From contig NZ_DATBBJ010000073.1 of assembly GCF_036271055.1 (NCBI RefSeq), positions 310,001-374,000 on the forward strand: a stretch of DNA of 64,000 bases, given 5' to 3'. Below are positions 43,414 through 52,874 of the stretch, piece by piece. The notes under the pieces are model-generated. The model saw nothing but the letters and a program-made list of their open reading frames with translations. It was not told where the DNA came from and made no database searches. A program made the translations under genes and the position numbers. This stretch comes from Scandinavium sp036271055. Lineage in GTDB: Bacteria > Pseudomonadota > Gammaproteobacteria > Enterobacterales > Enterobacteriaceae. Within the stretch, counting starts at the first letter, position 1. Each line of letters opens with the position of its first letter.

Positions 43414-44877
43414 TTATTTCACTTCATCCGGATGAACCGGCGCGGTGCTGTGGATTTCGTTCACGCGCTTACGCACACCGAACCAGCCCGCAACCAGCAG
43501 CACAGCTAACAGCGGAATTGAGCCGATAGTGTAAGTGCCGTTCGGGTAATCGAACGCCATCAACACCAGCACGCTGAACAGGAACAGCAGCGTCAGCCAT
43601 GACGTAAACGGTGCGCCCGGCAGCTTGAAGCTGACATCGGCACATTTACCTTCTTTGATGAACTTACGCAGACGCATCTGGCACACCACGATGAACGCCC
43701 ACGAAGCGATAATGCCGATAGACGCGACGTTCAGCACAATCTCAAACACCCGTGAAGGCACCAGATAGTTCAGGAATACGCCGACTACATACACTGCCAG
43801 CGTTGCCAAAATGCCCGCGTAAGGCACCTGATGACGGCTCATTTTCGACATGAATTTCGGTGCAGATCCGCCCATCGACATCGAACGCAGAATACGCCCG
43901 GTGGAGTACAGGCCGGAGTTGAGGCTGGAGAGTGCCGCCGTCAGAACCACCATGTTCATCACGTCACCCGCGTAAGGCACGCCAAGTTTGGAGAAGAAGG
44001 TCACGAACGGACTTTGTCCGGCCTGATACGCATTCCACGGCAACAACAGCACCAGCAGAACAACCGAACCAACGTAGAACAGACCGATACGCCAGATAAC
44101 GCTGTTGATGGCTTTTGGCACCATCGTCTGTGGATCTTTACATTCGCCCGCCGCAGTACCGACCAGTTCAATCGACGCAAACGCAAACACCACGCCCTGA
44201 ACCAGCACCAGCGCAGGCAGTAGGCCGTGCGGGAAGAAGCCGCCATTATCGGTGATTAAATGGAAGCCGGTTGTACCCCCGTCGAGCGGTTTGCCGCTGC
44301 CGAGGAAAATGGTTCCCACAATAAGGAAGGCGACAATCGCCAGCACTTTGACCAGCGCGAACCAGAACTCCATTTCGGCGAACCACTTCACGCCGATCAT
44401 GTTCATGGTGCCGACAATCGCCAGCGCGCCAAGGGCAAACACCCATTGTGGCACGTCGCCAAACGCGCCCCAGTAGTGCATATACAACGCGACGGCGGTG
44501 ATATCGACGATCCCGGTCATGGCCCAGTTGACGAAGTACATCCAGCCTGCGACATAAGCTGCTTTTTCGCCGAGGAATTCACGGGCATAAGAAACGAAGC
44601 TGCCGCTCGAAGGGCGATGTAAAACCAGTTCGCCGAGCGCACGCAGAATAAAGAAAGAGAAAATACCGCACACCAGATAAACGATGGCGAGAGAAGGGCC
44701 TGCCATCTGCAAGCGAGCGCCTGCGCCCAAAAACAACCCTGTACCGATTGCGCCGCCGATGGCGATCATTTGTACCTGACGGTTGCCCATCGCTTTGTGA
44801 TAGCCCGCTTCATGCGAGTTCAGCCAGCTGCGTTTAGCTGCGTGATGCTCCGCCGTGGTGTCCTGTTTTGTGTTCAT
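43414..44877 (-). CDS. ansP: AnsP L-asparagine permease
   Basis: A 487-residue inner-membrane transporter of the amino acid-polyamine-organocation family with 12 predicted helices. It matches K-12 AnsP (499 residues) in GNRQVQMIAIGGAIGTGLFL, SGSFVSYAREFLGEKAAYVAGW and GTAAGECKDPQTMVPKAIN. The C-terminus after IHSTAPV is shorter by about 12 residues. It imports L-asparagine. The ATG is preceded by a 342-base gap shared with the next cluster's 3' end. Confidence 0.95.
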   Translation of the reverse strand: MNTKQDTTAEHHAAKRSWLNSHEAGYHKAMGNRQVQMIAIGGAIGTGLFLGAGARLQMAGPSLAIVYLVCGIFSFFILRALGELVLHRPSSGSFVSYAREFLGEKAAYVAGWMYFVNWAMTGIVDITAVALYMHYWGAFGDVPQWVFALGALAIVGTMNMIGVKWFAEMEFWFALVKVLAIVAFLIVGTIFLGSGKPLDGGTTGFHLITDNGGFFPHGLLPALVLVQGVVFAFASIELVGTAAGECKDPQTMVPKAINSVIWRIGLFYVGSVVLLVLLLPWNAYQAGQSPFVTFFSKLGVPYAGDVMNMVVLTAALSSLNSGLYSTGRILRSMSMGGSAPKFMSKMSRHQVPYAGILATLAVYVVGVFLNYLVPSRVFEIVLNVASIGIIASWAFIVVCQMRLRKFIKEGKCADVSFKLPGAPFTSWLTLLFLFSVLVLMAFDYPNGTYTIGSIPLLAVLLVAGWFGVRKRVNEIHSTAPVHPDEVK

Positions 44878-45219
44878 GTTGTGTATCCCGGTTACCTGTC
44901 TTTACCCCAATCGGGGCCCAAAAAGTCCCGCTGCGTTTAAACGATTACGCGGCAGCACACCGTTCTGTCTTTCTCAGCATTCTGACGTAGAGATAAGGCA
45001 AAACATGGCGCAGCATCCTACCTGCAAATGGTAAACGACGCAAAACTTACCCGGCTATCCGGTGACGCGTTTCTCGGTTTTTCGAGTGGTCGGAGCACAC
45101 GAGTGAAGATAAGTCACAAAAGGGACAAGAAAGCGCCGAGTTGCGCAACAGATTCAAGGTGTTAGGCGAAGGCTGAAGGCGTTTTCACCCGGTGCTCAAC
45201 TGAACACCGGGCGAGGGGG
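44878..45219. other. ansP upstream region
   Basis: A 342-base gap between the start of ansP and the 3' end of the P-type ATPase gene. Apart from a hairpin at 45188-45211 I see no gene or RNA. It should hold the ansP promoter, but no clear -35/-10 pair was assigned. Confidence 0.5.
45188..45211 (-). terminator. Hairpin after the SPFH/P-type ATPase operon
   Basis: CCCGGTG and CACCGGG form a seven-base-pair stem with a ten-base loop eight bases after the ATPase stop. On the minus strand it is followed by TGAAAAC rather than a T tract, so it may be a weak terminator or a REP remnant. Confidence 0.45.
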
Positions 45220-47133
45220 TTAGTGGGTTTCGTCGAACTGTAACAGTCTGCCGGTATTTCCGAGCACCATCAGCGTACTCAGGTTATGCAGTAAGGCGGC
45301 CACCAAAGCGCCTGCGCCGCCGAGCCAGCCGAGCGCTGCGGCGGCAACGATCAGGATGGTCCAGCCGAGACCGATAAAGACGTTGACCATCAGCGTCTGG
45401 CGACATTTGCGGCTCAAGCGGATGGCAGAGGCAATGCGGCGCAGATCGCTCCCGGTCAGCACCACATCTGCAGAGACGAGGGCGATATCCGCACCGTTCG
45501 CCCCCATCGCCATCCCAACGGCACCGGCTTTCAGCGCCAACGCGTCATTAATACCATCGCCCACCACCAACGGTCGCCAGCCTTCGTTGACGGCTTTTTG
45601 TACTACCTGCAATTTCGTGGCAGGCAGCGCCTGAGCTACCACTTCCTGAATACCCAACGACTGAGCGACACTGTTCGCCGCCGCCAGGCGATCACCGGTC
45701 AGCAGGAGCTGTTTATCAATGCCCATCTGGCGCAGTTCCTGTAACGCTTCGGGTGATTCCGGACGCAGCGTATCTGCCAGCAGCAGCCAGCCAAGGAACT
45801 GACCCTGATGGGCCACACCTACAATTGGCCCTTGATGGTCAGGCTGCGGGAGCGTCGTGATGGCGTATTCCGCGAAGAGATCAGCGCGTCCCAGCAGGGC
45901 AATACCTGAGTCGGTGCGGGCCACGATCCCCAGTCCCTGTTTTTCCTCTACGTCCTGAACCGACACCTTATTCTGCGCATCGACATATTCTGCCAGCGCA
46001 TGGCTGACCGGGTGACTGCTGGTTGCGCCGAGCGAGGCGGCAAGTTGCAGGACTTGATCATACTTGCATTGCGGGGCAAGCACCGAATCCACCAGACGCA
46101 AACGACCTTGTGTTAGCGTACCGGTTTTATCGATGATCAGCGCGTCGACATCCGCCAGTTCTTCGAGAAACGCAGCATTACGGATCAGTACGCCATGACG
46201 GGCCGCCACAGCGATCCCTGCCATCGCAGTGGCTGGCGCGGAAAGCACCAACGCGCACGGACAGGCGGCGACCAGAACGGCAAGCATCGCCTGACTGTCG
46301 TAGGTTAAGAACCAGGTGCTGGCGGCGATCAGCAACACGAGGATCAAATATTGCGAGGCGTAACGTTCAAGCAAACGCGTAATCGGGGGCTTTGCCTGCT
46401 CGGCATCTTTCATTAAGGCAATCACTTTCCCCAGCGTCGATTGCTCGCCGGTATGCGTGACCTCCATGCGCAGCAGGCCGTTCAGGTTGATAGCGCCGCC
46501 GAAAATCAGCGTGCCGGGGCCTGCTTCCTGTGGCACCGATTCCCCGGTGATTGAGGCGACATCCAGGCTGGCGTAGCCGCTGATGATTTTGCCATCCGCA
46601 GGCACGTTGTCCCCGGCGCGGATCTCCACAATGTCGCCTTTTCGCACGGCGCGACTGTCGATTTCCTCAAGCGAATCATCGGCACGAACGCGTCGCGCTT
46701 TGCTGCGCGTGAGTTGCGTCAGCCCGGCAATCGCTTGTCGGGTGCCCATCACGCTGCGCTCTTCAAGCATATGGCCGAAGATCATCAGCACCGGCAACAG
46801 TGCGGCGGTGATCAAATCGCCCAGCGCCCAGGCTCCCAGCATGGCAAGCACAATCAATAAGTCCGTGACGCCATGCAGGTCAGGGTGGCGAAGGCTGTGC
46901 AGGCCCGCGCGAAAGACCGGAATGGCAACGATAAGCCAGGCCACGCCTGCTAACAGATCGCTGATAGCGGTCTGCTGCGGGGCAAGTGAACGCCAAAGCA
47001 GGCTCAACAGGATCAGGCCAATTGTCGTCATCGCCAGACTGAGCTGAACGGTCATTCGTCGCTGCTCTTCGGGCGTCAGCAGGGTCTGGCTAAAGTTAGG
47101 GTGGATATGCCCGTGACTGCATTGATGACTCAT
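45220..47133 (-). CDS. P1B-type metal-translocating ATPase with His-rich N-terminus
   Basis: A 637-residue ATPase with TGES (196-199), the ion-path motif CPC (291-293) in the sixth helix, phosphorylation site DKTGTLTQ (335-342), SSHPVSHAL with the conserved HP (374-375), and GDGINDALALK. The C-terminal helix has HNLSTLMVLGNTGRLL, as in Zn/Cd/Pb-type pumps. There is no N-terminal HMA domain; instead the start reads MSHQCSHGHIHP, a possible His/Cys metal site. Two helices precede the usual core. The start overlaps the SPFH gene stop by four bases, tying it to the three SPFH proteins. Metal specificity and direction are unknown. Confidence 0.88.
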   Translation of the reverse strand: MSHQCSHGHIHPNFSQTLLTPEEQRRMTVQLSLAMTTIGLILLSLLWRSLAPQQTAISDLLAGVAWLIVAIPVFRAGLHSLRHPDLHGVTDLLIVLAMLGAWALGDLITAALLPVLMIFGHMLEERSVMGTRQAIAGLTQLTRSKARRVRADDSLEEIDSRAVRKGDIVEIRAGDNVPADGKIISGYASLDVASITGESVPQEAGPGTLIFGGAINLNGLLRMEVTHTGEQSTLGKVIALMKDAEQAKPPITRLLERYASQYLILVLLIAASTWFLTYDSQAMLAVLVAACPCALVLSAPATAMAGIAVAARHGVLIRNAAFLEELADVDALIIDKTGTLTQGRLRLVDSVLAPQCKYDQVLQLAASLGATSSHPVSHALAEYVDAQNKVSVQDVEEKQGLGIVARTDSGIALLGRADLFAEYAITTLPQPDHQGPIVGVAHQGQFLGWLLLADTLRPESPEALQELRQMGIDKQLLLTGDRLAAANSVAQSLGIQEVVAQALPATKLQVVQKAVNEGWRPLVVGDGINDALALKAGAVGMAMGANGADIALVSADVVLTGSDLRRIASAIRLSRKCRQTLMVNVFIGLGWTILIVAAAALGWLGGAGALVAALLHNLSTLMVLGNTGRLLQFDETH

Positions 47134-48212
47134 GGAATGCCTCCGTACCACTGCGATGAAGAGGAGGGCTGTTCAACCTGTGGTGTTGGCCCCGGTAAAA
47201 TTAACTTGCTGTCGTCGTCCGGGTTGACGGTAATGACTTGTCCGGCGTGGGAGAGGACTGCCGAGATTTTCTCGCGCCAGATACGTTGCAGCATTCCGGC
47301 ATCGCTGCCTGTGGCCCGCACCTGAGCCAGCTTAGTGATCGTTTGCGTAGCCACTTCCGCTTTGGCATGCATTTCGCTGCTGCTGGCTTGTGCCTGCTGG
47401 ATAAGACGGTCTGCCTGCTGTTGCGATTTCTGCAACTGCAGCGTGGCCTCATTCTGCGCCTGAGCGATATTCTGCTCGGCGCGCTGGCTGGCCGTCAGAA
47501 CGGCATTGAAGGCATCGACCGCATTGTCAGGCAGCGACGAAGCCACATCAACACGTTCAATGGTGATGCCGGGGTCGTTGTCACTGCCTTTCAACAGCGC
47601 CAAATCGTGAGCGATTTGCTGTTTCAAATCGCTGCGCAGACGGGATCGCTCCTGTGCCGCATGGCTGTCGTTCTGCAATGTTTCCGGGCGCGCCACCAGA
47701 ATGGTGTCCAGATCGCGCCCGGCGGCGACCAGCGTCGCGGCGTGCTGTGCCAACCGGTCCAGTAGAGGGTCAATGTGTGATCGTTGCAGCACATAGCGCA
47801 AAGGCGAATGAATGCGATAAAAAACCTGCATGTTCAGCTGAACCACACCGGAATCGCCAGTCAACAGATAACCCGCACCAGCGCCTGCATCGCTGCTGCG
47901 CTGATCGGCAGACAATAGCTTCTGCTGTTCACTGCGCTGTAAGGGCAATACATCATGTTGAAGAATACGCGCTGGGCCGGGAATGATTTCGACGCGATCC
48001 ACGGGCTTTGGCCACGCGAACAGCATACCGGAACTCTCCACGTTGACCGGTTTTCCGAAGCGGAACACCACCGCCTGCGTATCCGGCGTTATCTGGTGAA
48101 AGCTGGAAAAGACCCAGGCAAGTGCTGCCAGCAGCGTTGCGCCATACAGACTAAAGAAGGCAATCCGGTAGGACTGCCCCCACGGAGAGGCAACTGAGGG
48201 CTGTTTTTTCAT
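47130..48212 (-). CDS. HflK-like SPFH membrane protein
   Basis: A 360-residue SPFH/Band 7 protein with one N-terminal membrane helix (about residues 17-35, IAFFSLYGATLLAALAWVF) and a periplasmic or cytosolic SPFH domain starting FHQITPDTQAVVFRFGKPV. The second half is a long coiled coil rich in Gln and Ala (ASQRAEQNIAQAQNEATLQLQ). HflK and HflC form a cage around the FtsH protease; true hflKC lie elsewhere in enteric chromosomes and are 419 and 334 residues, so this is a paralogue. It overlaps both neighbours (ATGA). Confidence 0.85.
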   Translation of the reverse strand: MKKQPSVASPWGQSYRIAFFSLYGATLLAALAWVFSSFHQITPDTQAVVFRFGKPVNVESSGMLFAWPKPVDRVEIIPGPARILQHDVLPLQRSEQQKLLSADQRSSDAGAGAGYLLTGDSGVVQLNMQVFYRIHSPLRYVLQRSHIDPLLDRLAQHAATLVAAGRDLDTILVARPETLQNDSHAAQERSRLRSDLKQQIAHDLALLKGSDNDPGITIERVDVASSLPDNAVDAFNAVLTASQRAEQNIAQAQNEATLQLQKSQQQADRLIQQAQASSSEMHAKAEVATQTITKLAQVRATGSDAGMLQRIWREKISAVLSHAGQVITVNPDDDSKLILPGPTPQVEQPSSSSQWYGGIP

Positions 48213-49213
48213 GGATTGGCCTTATCCGCGTCGTCGGGTTTCTGCACCAACGCCTTGAACGGGGCGGTATCTGTGCTCAGCACAATGCGCGTACTTTTGT
48301 TCACCACATCATTGAGCGTATCAAGGGAACGCAGCAGGTTATAAAGCTGCGGATCAAGTGCATAGGCTTTGGCGTAAATTGCGGCGGAATCTTGCTGCGC
48401 CTGCGCGGTGATGGTCGCTGCTTTGATCGAGGCATCCGCTTCGGTGATGCGCGCTTCTTTATCGGCACGGGAATGAATTTCTGCGGCCTGGCGATTACCT
48501 TCTGCAGTGCGTTCGGTGGCAATGGTTTCACGTTCGGCACGCATTCTGTCCACGGTCGCGTTCAGGGTGACCGCCGGTAAGGTCAGGCGCTCAATGCCAA
48601 CATCGATCAGCTCAATTCCGTAGCTGTTCAGCAATTGGGCTTTCAACTGTTGTTTGATCTGCTGCTCAAGCTGTGGGATTTTCACCTTACTGCCGTCAGT
48701 ATTCACAATGTCTGACAGGCTGTAGTTACTGGTGGTGGTCTCCAGCGATGAGCCAATAAAGGTGCGAATCTGGCGCGCGGCTTCTTCTGGCTGATTTTGT
48801 ACTGCCCGAATAAAGCGCAGAACATGAGGCTGATCAGGGCTCACTTTCCAGATAGCCCATGCCTGCACAATGACGCGCAGGCCGTCGCGCGTGCCGACAT
48901 CCTGTAAGCCGCTGGAGGTGGAGCGGCTACGCAAATCAACTTCAACCGGCGTTTCGAACGGCGCTGGCAGTCGCCACGCGAGACCAGGATCGAGCAGCAC
49001 GCGTACCGGGCTACCAAAACGGGTAATGATCGTCGCACTGCCCGCATGAACTTGCACCAGACAGGCGGTCAACAGGGCAAGCGTCACCAGCAGCGCGGCT
49101 ACGCCGTAGCGGATCCACAGGCGACGCGGGCCGGTGGGTTTCTTCTGCGATTGCACAGGGGTCAACCCCACTTTTTCAGCGTTCGCCGGGGTGGAGATAG
49201 TACGGATTTTCAT
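48209..49213 (-). CDS. HflC-like SPFH membrane protein
   Basis: A 334-residue SPFH protein with a cytosolic Lys/Arg-rich start, one membrane helix (about residues 36-52, GVAALLVTLALLTACLV) and an SPFH domain beginning QVHAGSATIITRFGSPVRVL. The coiled-coil segment has MRAERETIATERTAEGNRQAAEIHSRAD, the HflC hallmark pattern ERxxxAxxxRAEG. Its length equals HflC. It overlaps the HflK-like gene by four bases and lies 26 bases after the large SPFH gene, giving one operon with the ATPase last. Confidence 0.85.
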   Translation of the reverse strand: MKIRTISTPANAEKVGLTPVQSQKKPTGPRRLWIRYGVAALLVTLALLTACLVQVHAGSATIITRFGSPVRVLLDPGLAWRLPAPFETPVEVDLRSRSTSSGLQDVGTRDGLRVIVQAWAIWKVSPDQPHVLRFIRAVQNQPEEAARQIRTFIGSSLETTTSNYSLSDIVNTDGSKVKIPQLEQQIKQQLKAQLLNSYGIELIDVGIERLTLPAVTLNATVDRMRAERETIATERTAEGNRQAAEIHSRADKEARITEADASIKAATITAQAQQDSAAIYAKAYALDPQLYNLLRSLDTLNDVVNKSTRIVLSTDTAPFKALVQKPDDADKANP

Positions 49214-49239
49214 TGTGTGTGAACCTTAGTCATTCAGTG

Positions 49240-51114
49240 CTATCGGGAAGGTTGAGAAAACTGGCGCAAATCGAGAATCGACTGGTTTTTACCCGCGACC
49301 TGGCTATCCAGTATCAGCAGCGGCGTGTTCGCCAGCGCTTTGCTGTAGGTCTGATAACGACGCTCGTTGAGATACGCTTCCGGGTTAATTTCCCAGGCGT
49401 TGTGCTCGGCGCTGTAACGGGTCAGGGCAATATTGGCCTGCGCCTGCAACTCATTGGCCGTTGCAGTGGCAGCATCAATCGCCGTAGTCGCTTTTCGCTG
49501 TGCATCGTTAGCCTGCGAAGCTGAATAACCTCGTTCCCGGGCAATCTGGGCATTCGCCGTAATTTGCGCGGCCTGCACACCGTGATAGGCATTGGCCGCG
49601 CCAGCCGGTGGATGAATGGACTCTATGCGAGTGTTCAGCAATTCCACCCCGATATTGAGTGCGTTCAATCGCTTCTGGATTTCCGTATTCAGTGCCGTCG
49701 ACATTGTGGCGCGTTGTTCATTCAGCAACGCATCCAGTTGTTGATGGGCAAAATACTGGGTCAGCACCTGGCGGGCGATACGCTGCAGCGTTGTGGACAG
49801 ATTGTCTGTCTGGTACAGGCTGTTCATGGCATCAGCGTCGCTCATCCCCACGCGCCAGATCAGGCGAATGTCCATGTTTACTATCTGGAAACTCTGTTTA
49901 TCGCCGTTGGCGCTGGCGATAATCTGGGCCTGGTCGGTCAGGTGACTGCTGTCCCACAAACGCCAACTTTCCTGCGGCGCAGGACCTTCGATGGTATTGG
50001 GGATTTTGACGCCGGGCTGTTCATCGACGGAGGATTTTTCGCTGAGTTGCAGTTCATGGACCGCGCCATAATCCACAAACACCACACGCCCAAAAGGCCA
50101 CGGCAGGCCGAGATGCAAGCCGGGAGAAAGCACTTTCACCGGACGACCAAACTGTTCGTAAACACCGCGCTTATCGGCAGACACTTCATTCAAGCCGCTG
50201 ACCAGCCAGCCGACGACGACGATACCGCAGACCACTGGCAGAAAAAGCTGGCCCATCAAGCGGAAAGCCTGGATCTTGCCGATATCAACGCCAAAGTGCT
50301 GAACGATTTTTTTACGCAGTTGCAGTAACGGACTCAGGGGCCAGCGGTACTGTTCGGCGATCAGGCTTTGAGTCAGGAACGGCGGCTGTTTCTCGGGATG
50401 CGGAAGGGTGCAGGCTGCAGCAAGGGCGCGCAGCAGAAACTCGGCGGCGACCAGCACCACCACTAAACTTGCGAGCCACATCAGCCAGTACGCACCCTGC
50501 GGGGAAAAACGGGAAACTGGCAATGCAACAGCCGTCAGCAGGAACAGGCTGAGTAGCGTTCGCAGCAACCCTACGGTCGCTGACTGTAATCCCCAACTGC
50601 GAACCCGGCGCAGGCTCAACATCCTTTCGCAAACAAGTAGCGCAAAGCACGCGGCAAGTAGCAGCGTACAGACCAGAATCAGCCCATTGTCGGGTGCCGA
50701 AAGGGTGGCGACGACAGAAAAATTATCCGAGACGAGATAAATCGCCAGCGCGGCGCTTATCGCTGTCAGCGCCAGTTGAAGGCAATGGTGAAGCCACAAT
50801 TCAATACGCGGAGTGAATACGACGGGACCGAATTTGCGCGTTTTCACGCTGGCGTTTTCATCCAGGGGGAGAGAACGCGGAAGAGGGGAAACCGTGCGCA
50901 GCGCATTTTCAATGACCGCAAAGGCCAAGAGCAAAGAGGCCATCAAGGGGCGGGAAAAAACCATCCATGGTTCAGGGACGTCACTATACTGCATCAAGAT
51001 ATAAGCAATACCGGCAGCGCCCGTCAGCATGCAGACGAGCGATCGGCACCATAATAGACGAGAGCGTAGACGCGTTTCCTGGTGGGTGTTTTCACTTTGA
51101 AGATTGGGCACCAT
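49240..51114 (-). CDS. Large SPFH protein with polytopic N-terminal domain
   Basis: A 624-residue protein. The first 310 residues contain about seven hydrophobic helices (near 25-45, 51-70, 111-130, 143-163, 183-200, 207-232 and 292-310), then an SPFH domain starting VSADKRGVYEQFGRPVKVL and an Ala/Gln-rich coiled coil (IDAATATANELQAQANIALTRY). The polytopic part is not typical of HflK or HflC. It is the first gene of the four-gene operon and would form the membrane base of a three-component SPFH assembly. I know no named homologue. A 180-base divergent region separates it from a cupin gene. Confidence 0.83.
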   Translation of the reverse strand: MVPNLQSENTHQETRLRSRLLWCRSLVCMLTGAAGIAYILMQYSDVPEPWMVFSRPLMASLLLAFAVIENALRTVSPLPRSLPLDENASVKTRKFGPVVFTPRIELWLHHCLQLALTAISAALAIYLVSDNFSVVATLSAPDNGLILVCTLLLAACFALLVCERMLSLRRVRSWGLQSATVGLLRTLLSLFLLTAVALPVSRFSPQGAYWLMWLASLVVVLVAAEFLLRALAAACTLPHPEKQPPFLTQSLIAEQYRWPLSPLLQLRKKIVQHFGVDIGKIQAFRLMGQLFLPVVCGIVVVGWLVSGLNEVSADKRGVYEQFGRPVKVLSPGLHLGLPWPFGRVVFVDYGAVHELQLSEKSSVDEQPGVKIPNTIEGPAPQESWRLWDSSHLTDQAQIIASANGDKQSFQIVNMDIRLIWRVGMSDADAMNSLYQTDNLSTTLQRIARQVLTQYFAHQQLDALLNEQRATMSTALNTEIQKRLNALNIGVELLNTRIESIHPPAGAANAYHGVQAAQITANAQIARERGYSASQANDAQRKATTAIDAATATANELQAQANIALTRYSAEHNAWEINPEAYLNERRYQTYSKALANTPLLILDSQVAGKNQSILDLRQFSQPSR

Positions 51115-51294
51115 GACGGCTCCAGCGAAAAGACAAAAAGACAGCCTGTAGCAACAGGCAGTGAGTACAGAAACGGAGAAAGGTTATAACATAACAAGAA
51201 AATCACAAGTGACATATGGGACAAAAGGGCACAAAGATGCGTCAATATGTGTCGGAGCGATTCGCACGCCAGAAAGCCTTAAACAGGAGCATGT

Positions 51295-51693
51295 ATGAAA
51301 ATTATTCGTAGTGGTTCGCTGCCGTCGGTCAAAGGGCCAGAGGCATGGTTTAGCGGTACAGTGAGGATTGATGCGCCATTTCAGGCGACAGAACCGGCCA
51401 AAGTGGGCGGGGCAACCGTCACCTTTGAACCCGGCGCACGTACCGCGTGGCATACGCATCCGTTAGGACAAACGCTAATTGTCACGCAGGGCCGTGGCTG
51501 GTTGCAGGAAGAGGGCAAAGAAGCAGAAGTGCTTAATCAGGGGGATATTGCGTGGATCCCGCCCGGCGTAAAACACTGGCATGGCGCGAGTTCCGTCACT
51601 GCAATGACCCATATTGCTATTGCCGAAGCGGAGAACGGCTCCCCCGTGACCTGGCTTGAGAAAGTGACCGACGAACAGTACGCCGGACGCTAA
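51295..51693 (+). CDS. Small cupin-domain protein
   Basis: A 132-residue single-domain cupin. The first metal motif is AWHTHPLGQTLIVTQGRGW and the second is GDIAWIPPGVKHWHGA, together supplying three or four histidines for a metal. Related cupins include hydroxynitrile lyase-like and carboxymuconolactone-associated proteins; the reaction cannot be fixed. AGGAG precedes the ATG. It is monocistronic, divergent from the SPFH operon and 179 bases before the flavin monooxygenase operon. There is no K-12 counterpart at this site. Confidence 0.82.
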   Translation: MKIIRSGSLPSVKGPEAWFSGTVRIDAPFQATEPAKVGGATVTFEPGARTAWHTHPLGQTLIVTQGRGWLQEEGKEAEVLNQGDIAWIPPGVKHWHGASSVTAMTHIAIAEAENGSPVTWLEKVTDEQYAGR

Positions 51694-51872
51694 TAATCAG
51701 TGGATAAGAGTGAGCGTGCGGGTCACCGTTACGCTCTCGTTATTGCCAAAATTGTCGCAACGAAAAGACGTTGATAGCTAATTTTGTGCTGAGCAAATGT
51801 AAATAAATTGTTTCTCATGCGGCGCAACCCCTTCTAATAATGCAGACATGTTCCTCATAACGAGCCTGCGAC

Positions 51873-52874
51873 ATGTCTTATCGAATCAGTATTCTGGATA
51901 AAAGCCCACTGGCGGATGGCGAGACCGCATCTCAGGCGCTCGCGCGTACCCTGGCGTTGGCACAGCAAGCGGATGCCTGGGGTTATCACCGTTTTTGGAT
52001 TGCCGAACATCACAACACTCCGCAATTGGCGAGTCCGTCACCGGAAGTGGTGATTGGCTGGCTGCTCGGGCAAACGCGGCGCATTCGTATCGGCTCTGGT
52101 GGCGTGATGCTGCAACATTACAGCCCGTACAAAGTGGCGGAAAACTTCAATCTGTTGGCCTCATTGGCTCCGGGGCGGGTGGATTTAGGTGTCGGGAAAG
52201 CACCCGGTGGCCTGCCGCATTCCACTCGCGCGTTGCAGCAAGGCGTGGATCCACAAGCCAAGGGCACTTTTGCCGATCAATTGACTCAACTGGATAGCTG
52301 GTTGTCGCAGACCCGCGTAGAAAGCGCTGACACGGTACTTGCCACGCCAATCCCGCCGCAACGCCCGGACGGCTTTCTGCTTGGCGCAAGTCTCGAAAGT
52401 GCAGAGCTTGCCGCGCAACTGGACTGGAACTTTGTTTTTGCCGCGCATCTCAATGGAGATAAAAATTTGCTGCGTGAGGTGATCACTCGTTGGCGCTCGC
52501 TCAGCCTGCGGAACGTCATTATCGCGGTGCAGGTTATTGTGGCTGCGGATGCCGAACAAGCGTCAACCCTGGCGGAGCAGGTTGAAGTGTGGGGCGTGCG
52601 GCTGGAAAACGGTCAGCGTGTGTCGGTTGCCAGCCAGCAGCAGGCGGAAGCCTTTGCGCATCAGGCGGGCAGCCCGGCGGTGGAAATAGTCCGTCGCGAA
52701 TCCTCTCTCATTGCCGGCACTGCGTTGCAGGTACGCGCTCAGCTTGACGCGTTGCATCAATACTACGGTGTGGATGAGTTCATTATCGACACCCCGATTA
52801 CCGAAGGCGCAGCCCGACTGACATCGTTACGTCTGCTGGCTGAGGTGCTCAACCGCGCGGAGGTGCTGTCATGA
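51873..52874 (+). CDS. LLM-class flavin-dependent oxidoreductase (MsnO8-like)
   Basis: A 333-residue luciferase-like monooxygenase. Family blocks are YRISILDKSPLADGE, GYHRFWIAEHHNTPQLASPSPEVV, IGSGGVMLQHYSPYKVAENF and GRVDLGVGKAPGG. Such enzymes use FMNH2 and oxygen, and need a separate flavin reductase. It is the first gene of an eight-gene operon, overlapping the M20 gene by four bases. In yxe-type loci a related LLM enzyme oxidises the C-S bond of N-acetylated S-substituted cysteine. The exact substrate here is unknown. Confidence 0.87.
   Translation: MSYRISILDKSPLADGETASQALARTLALAQQADAWGYHRFWIAEHHNTPQLASPSPEVVIGWLLGQTRRIRIGSGGVMLQHYSPYKVAENFNLLASLAPGRVDLGVGKAPGGLPHSTRALQQGVDPQAKGTFADQLTQLDSWLSQTRVESADTVLATPIPPQRPDGFLLGASLESAELAAQLDWNFVFAAHLNGDKNLLREVITRWRSLSLRNVIIAVQVIVAADAEQASTLAEQVEVWGVRLENGQRVSVASQQQAEAFAHQAGSPAVEIVRRESSLIAGTALQVRAQLDALHQYYGVDEFIIDTPITEGAARLTSLRLLAEVLNRAEVLS

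Noticed and set aside
49564..50328. 254-codon plus-strand open frame
   Set aside because: It is antisense to the large SPFH gene, whose domain structure and operon fit are clear; no motif supports the plus-strand frame.
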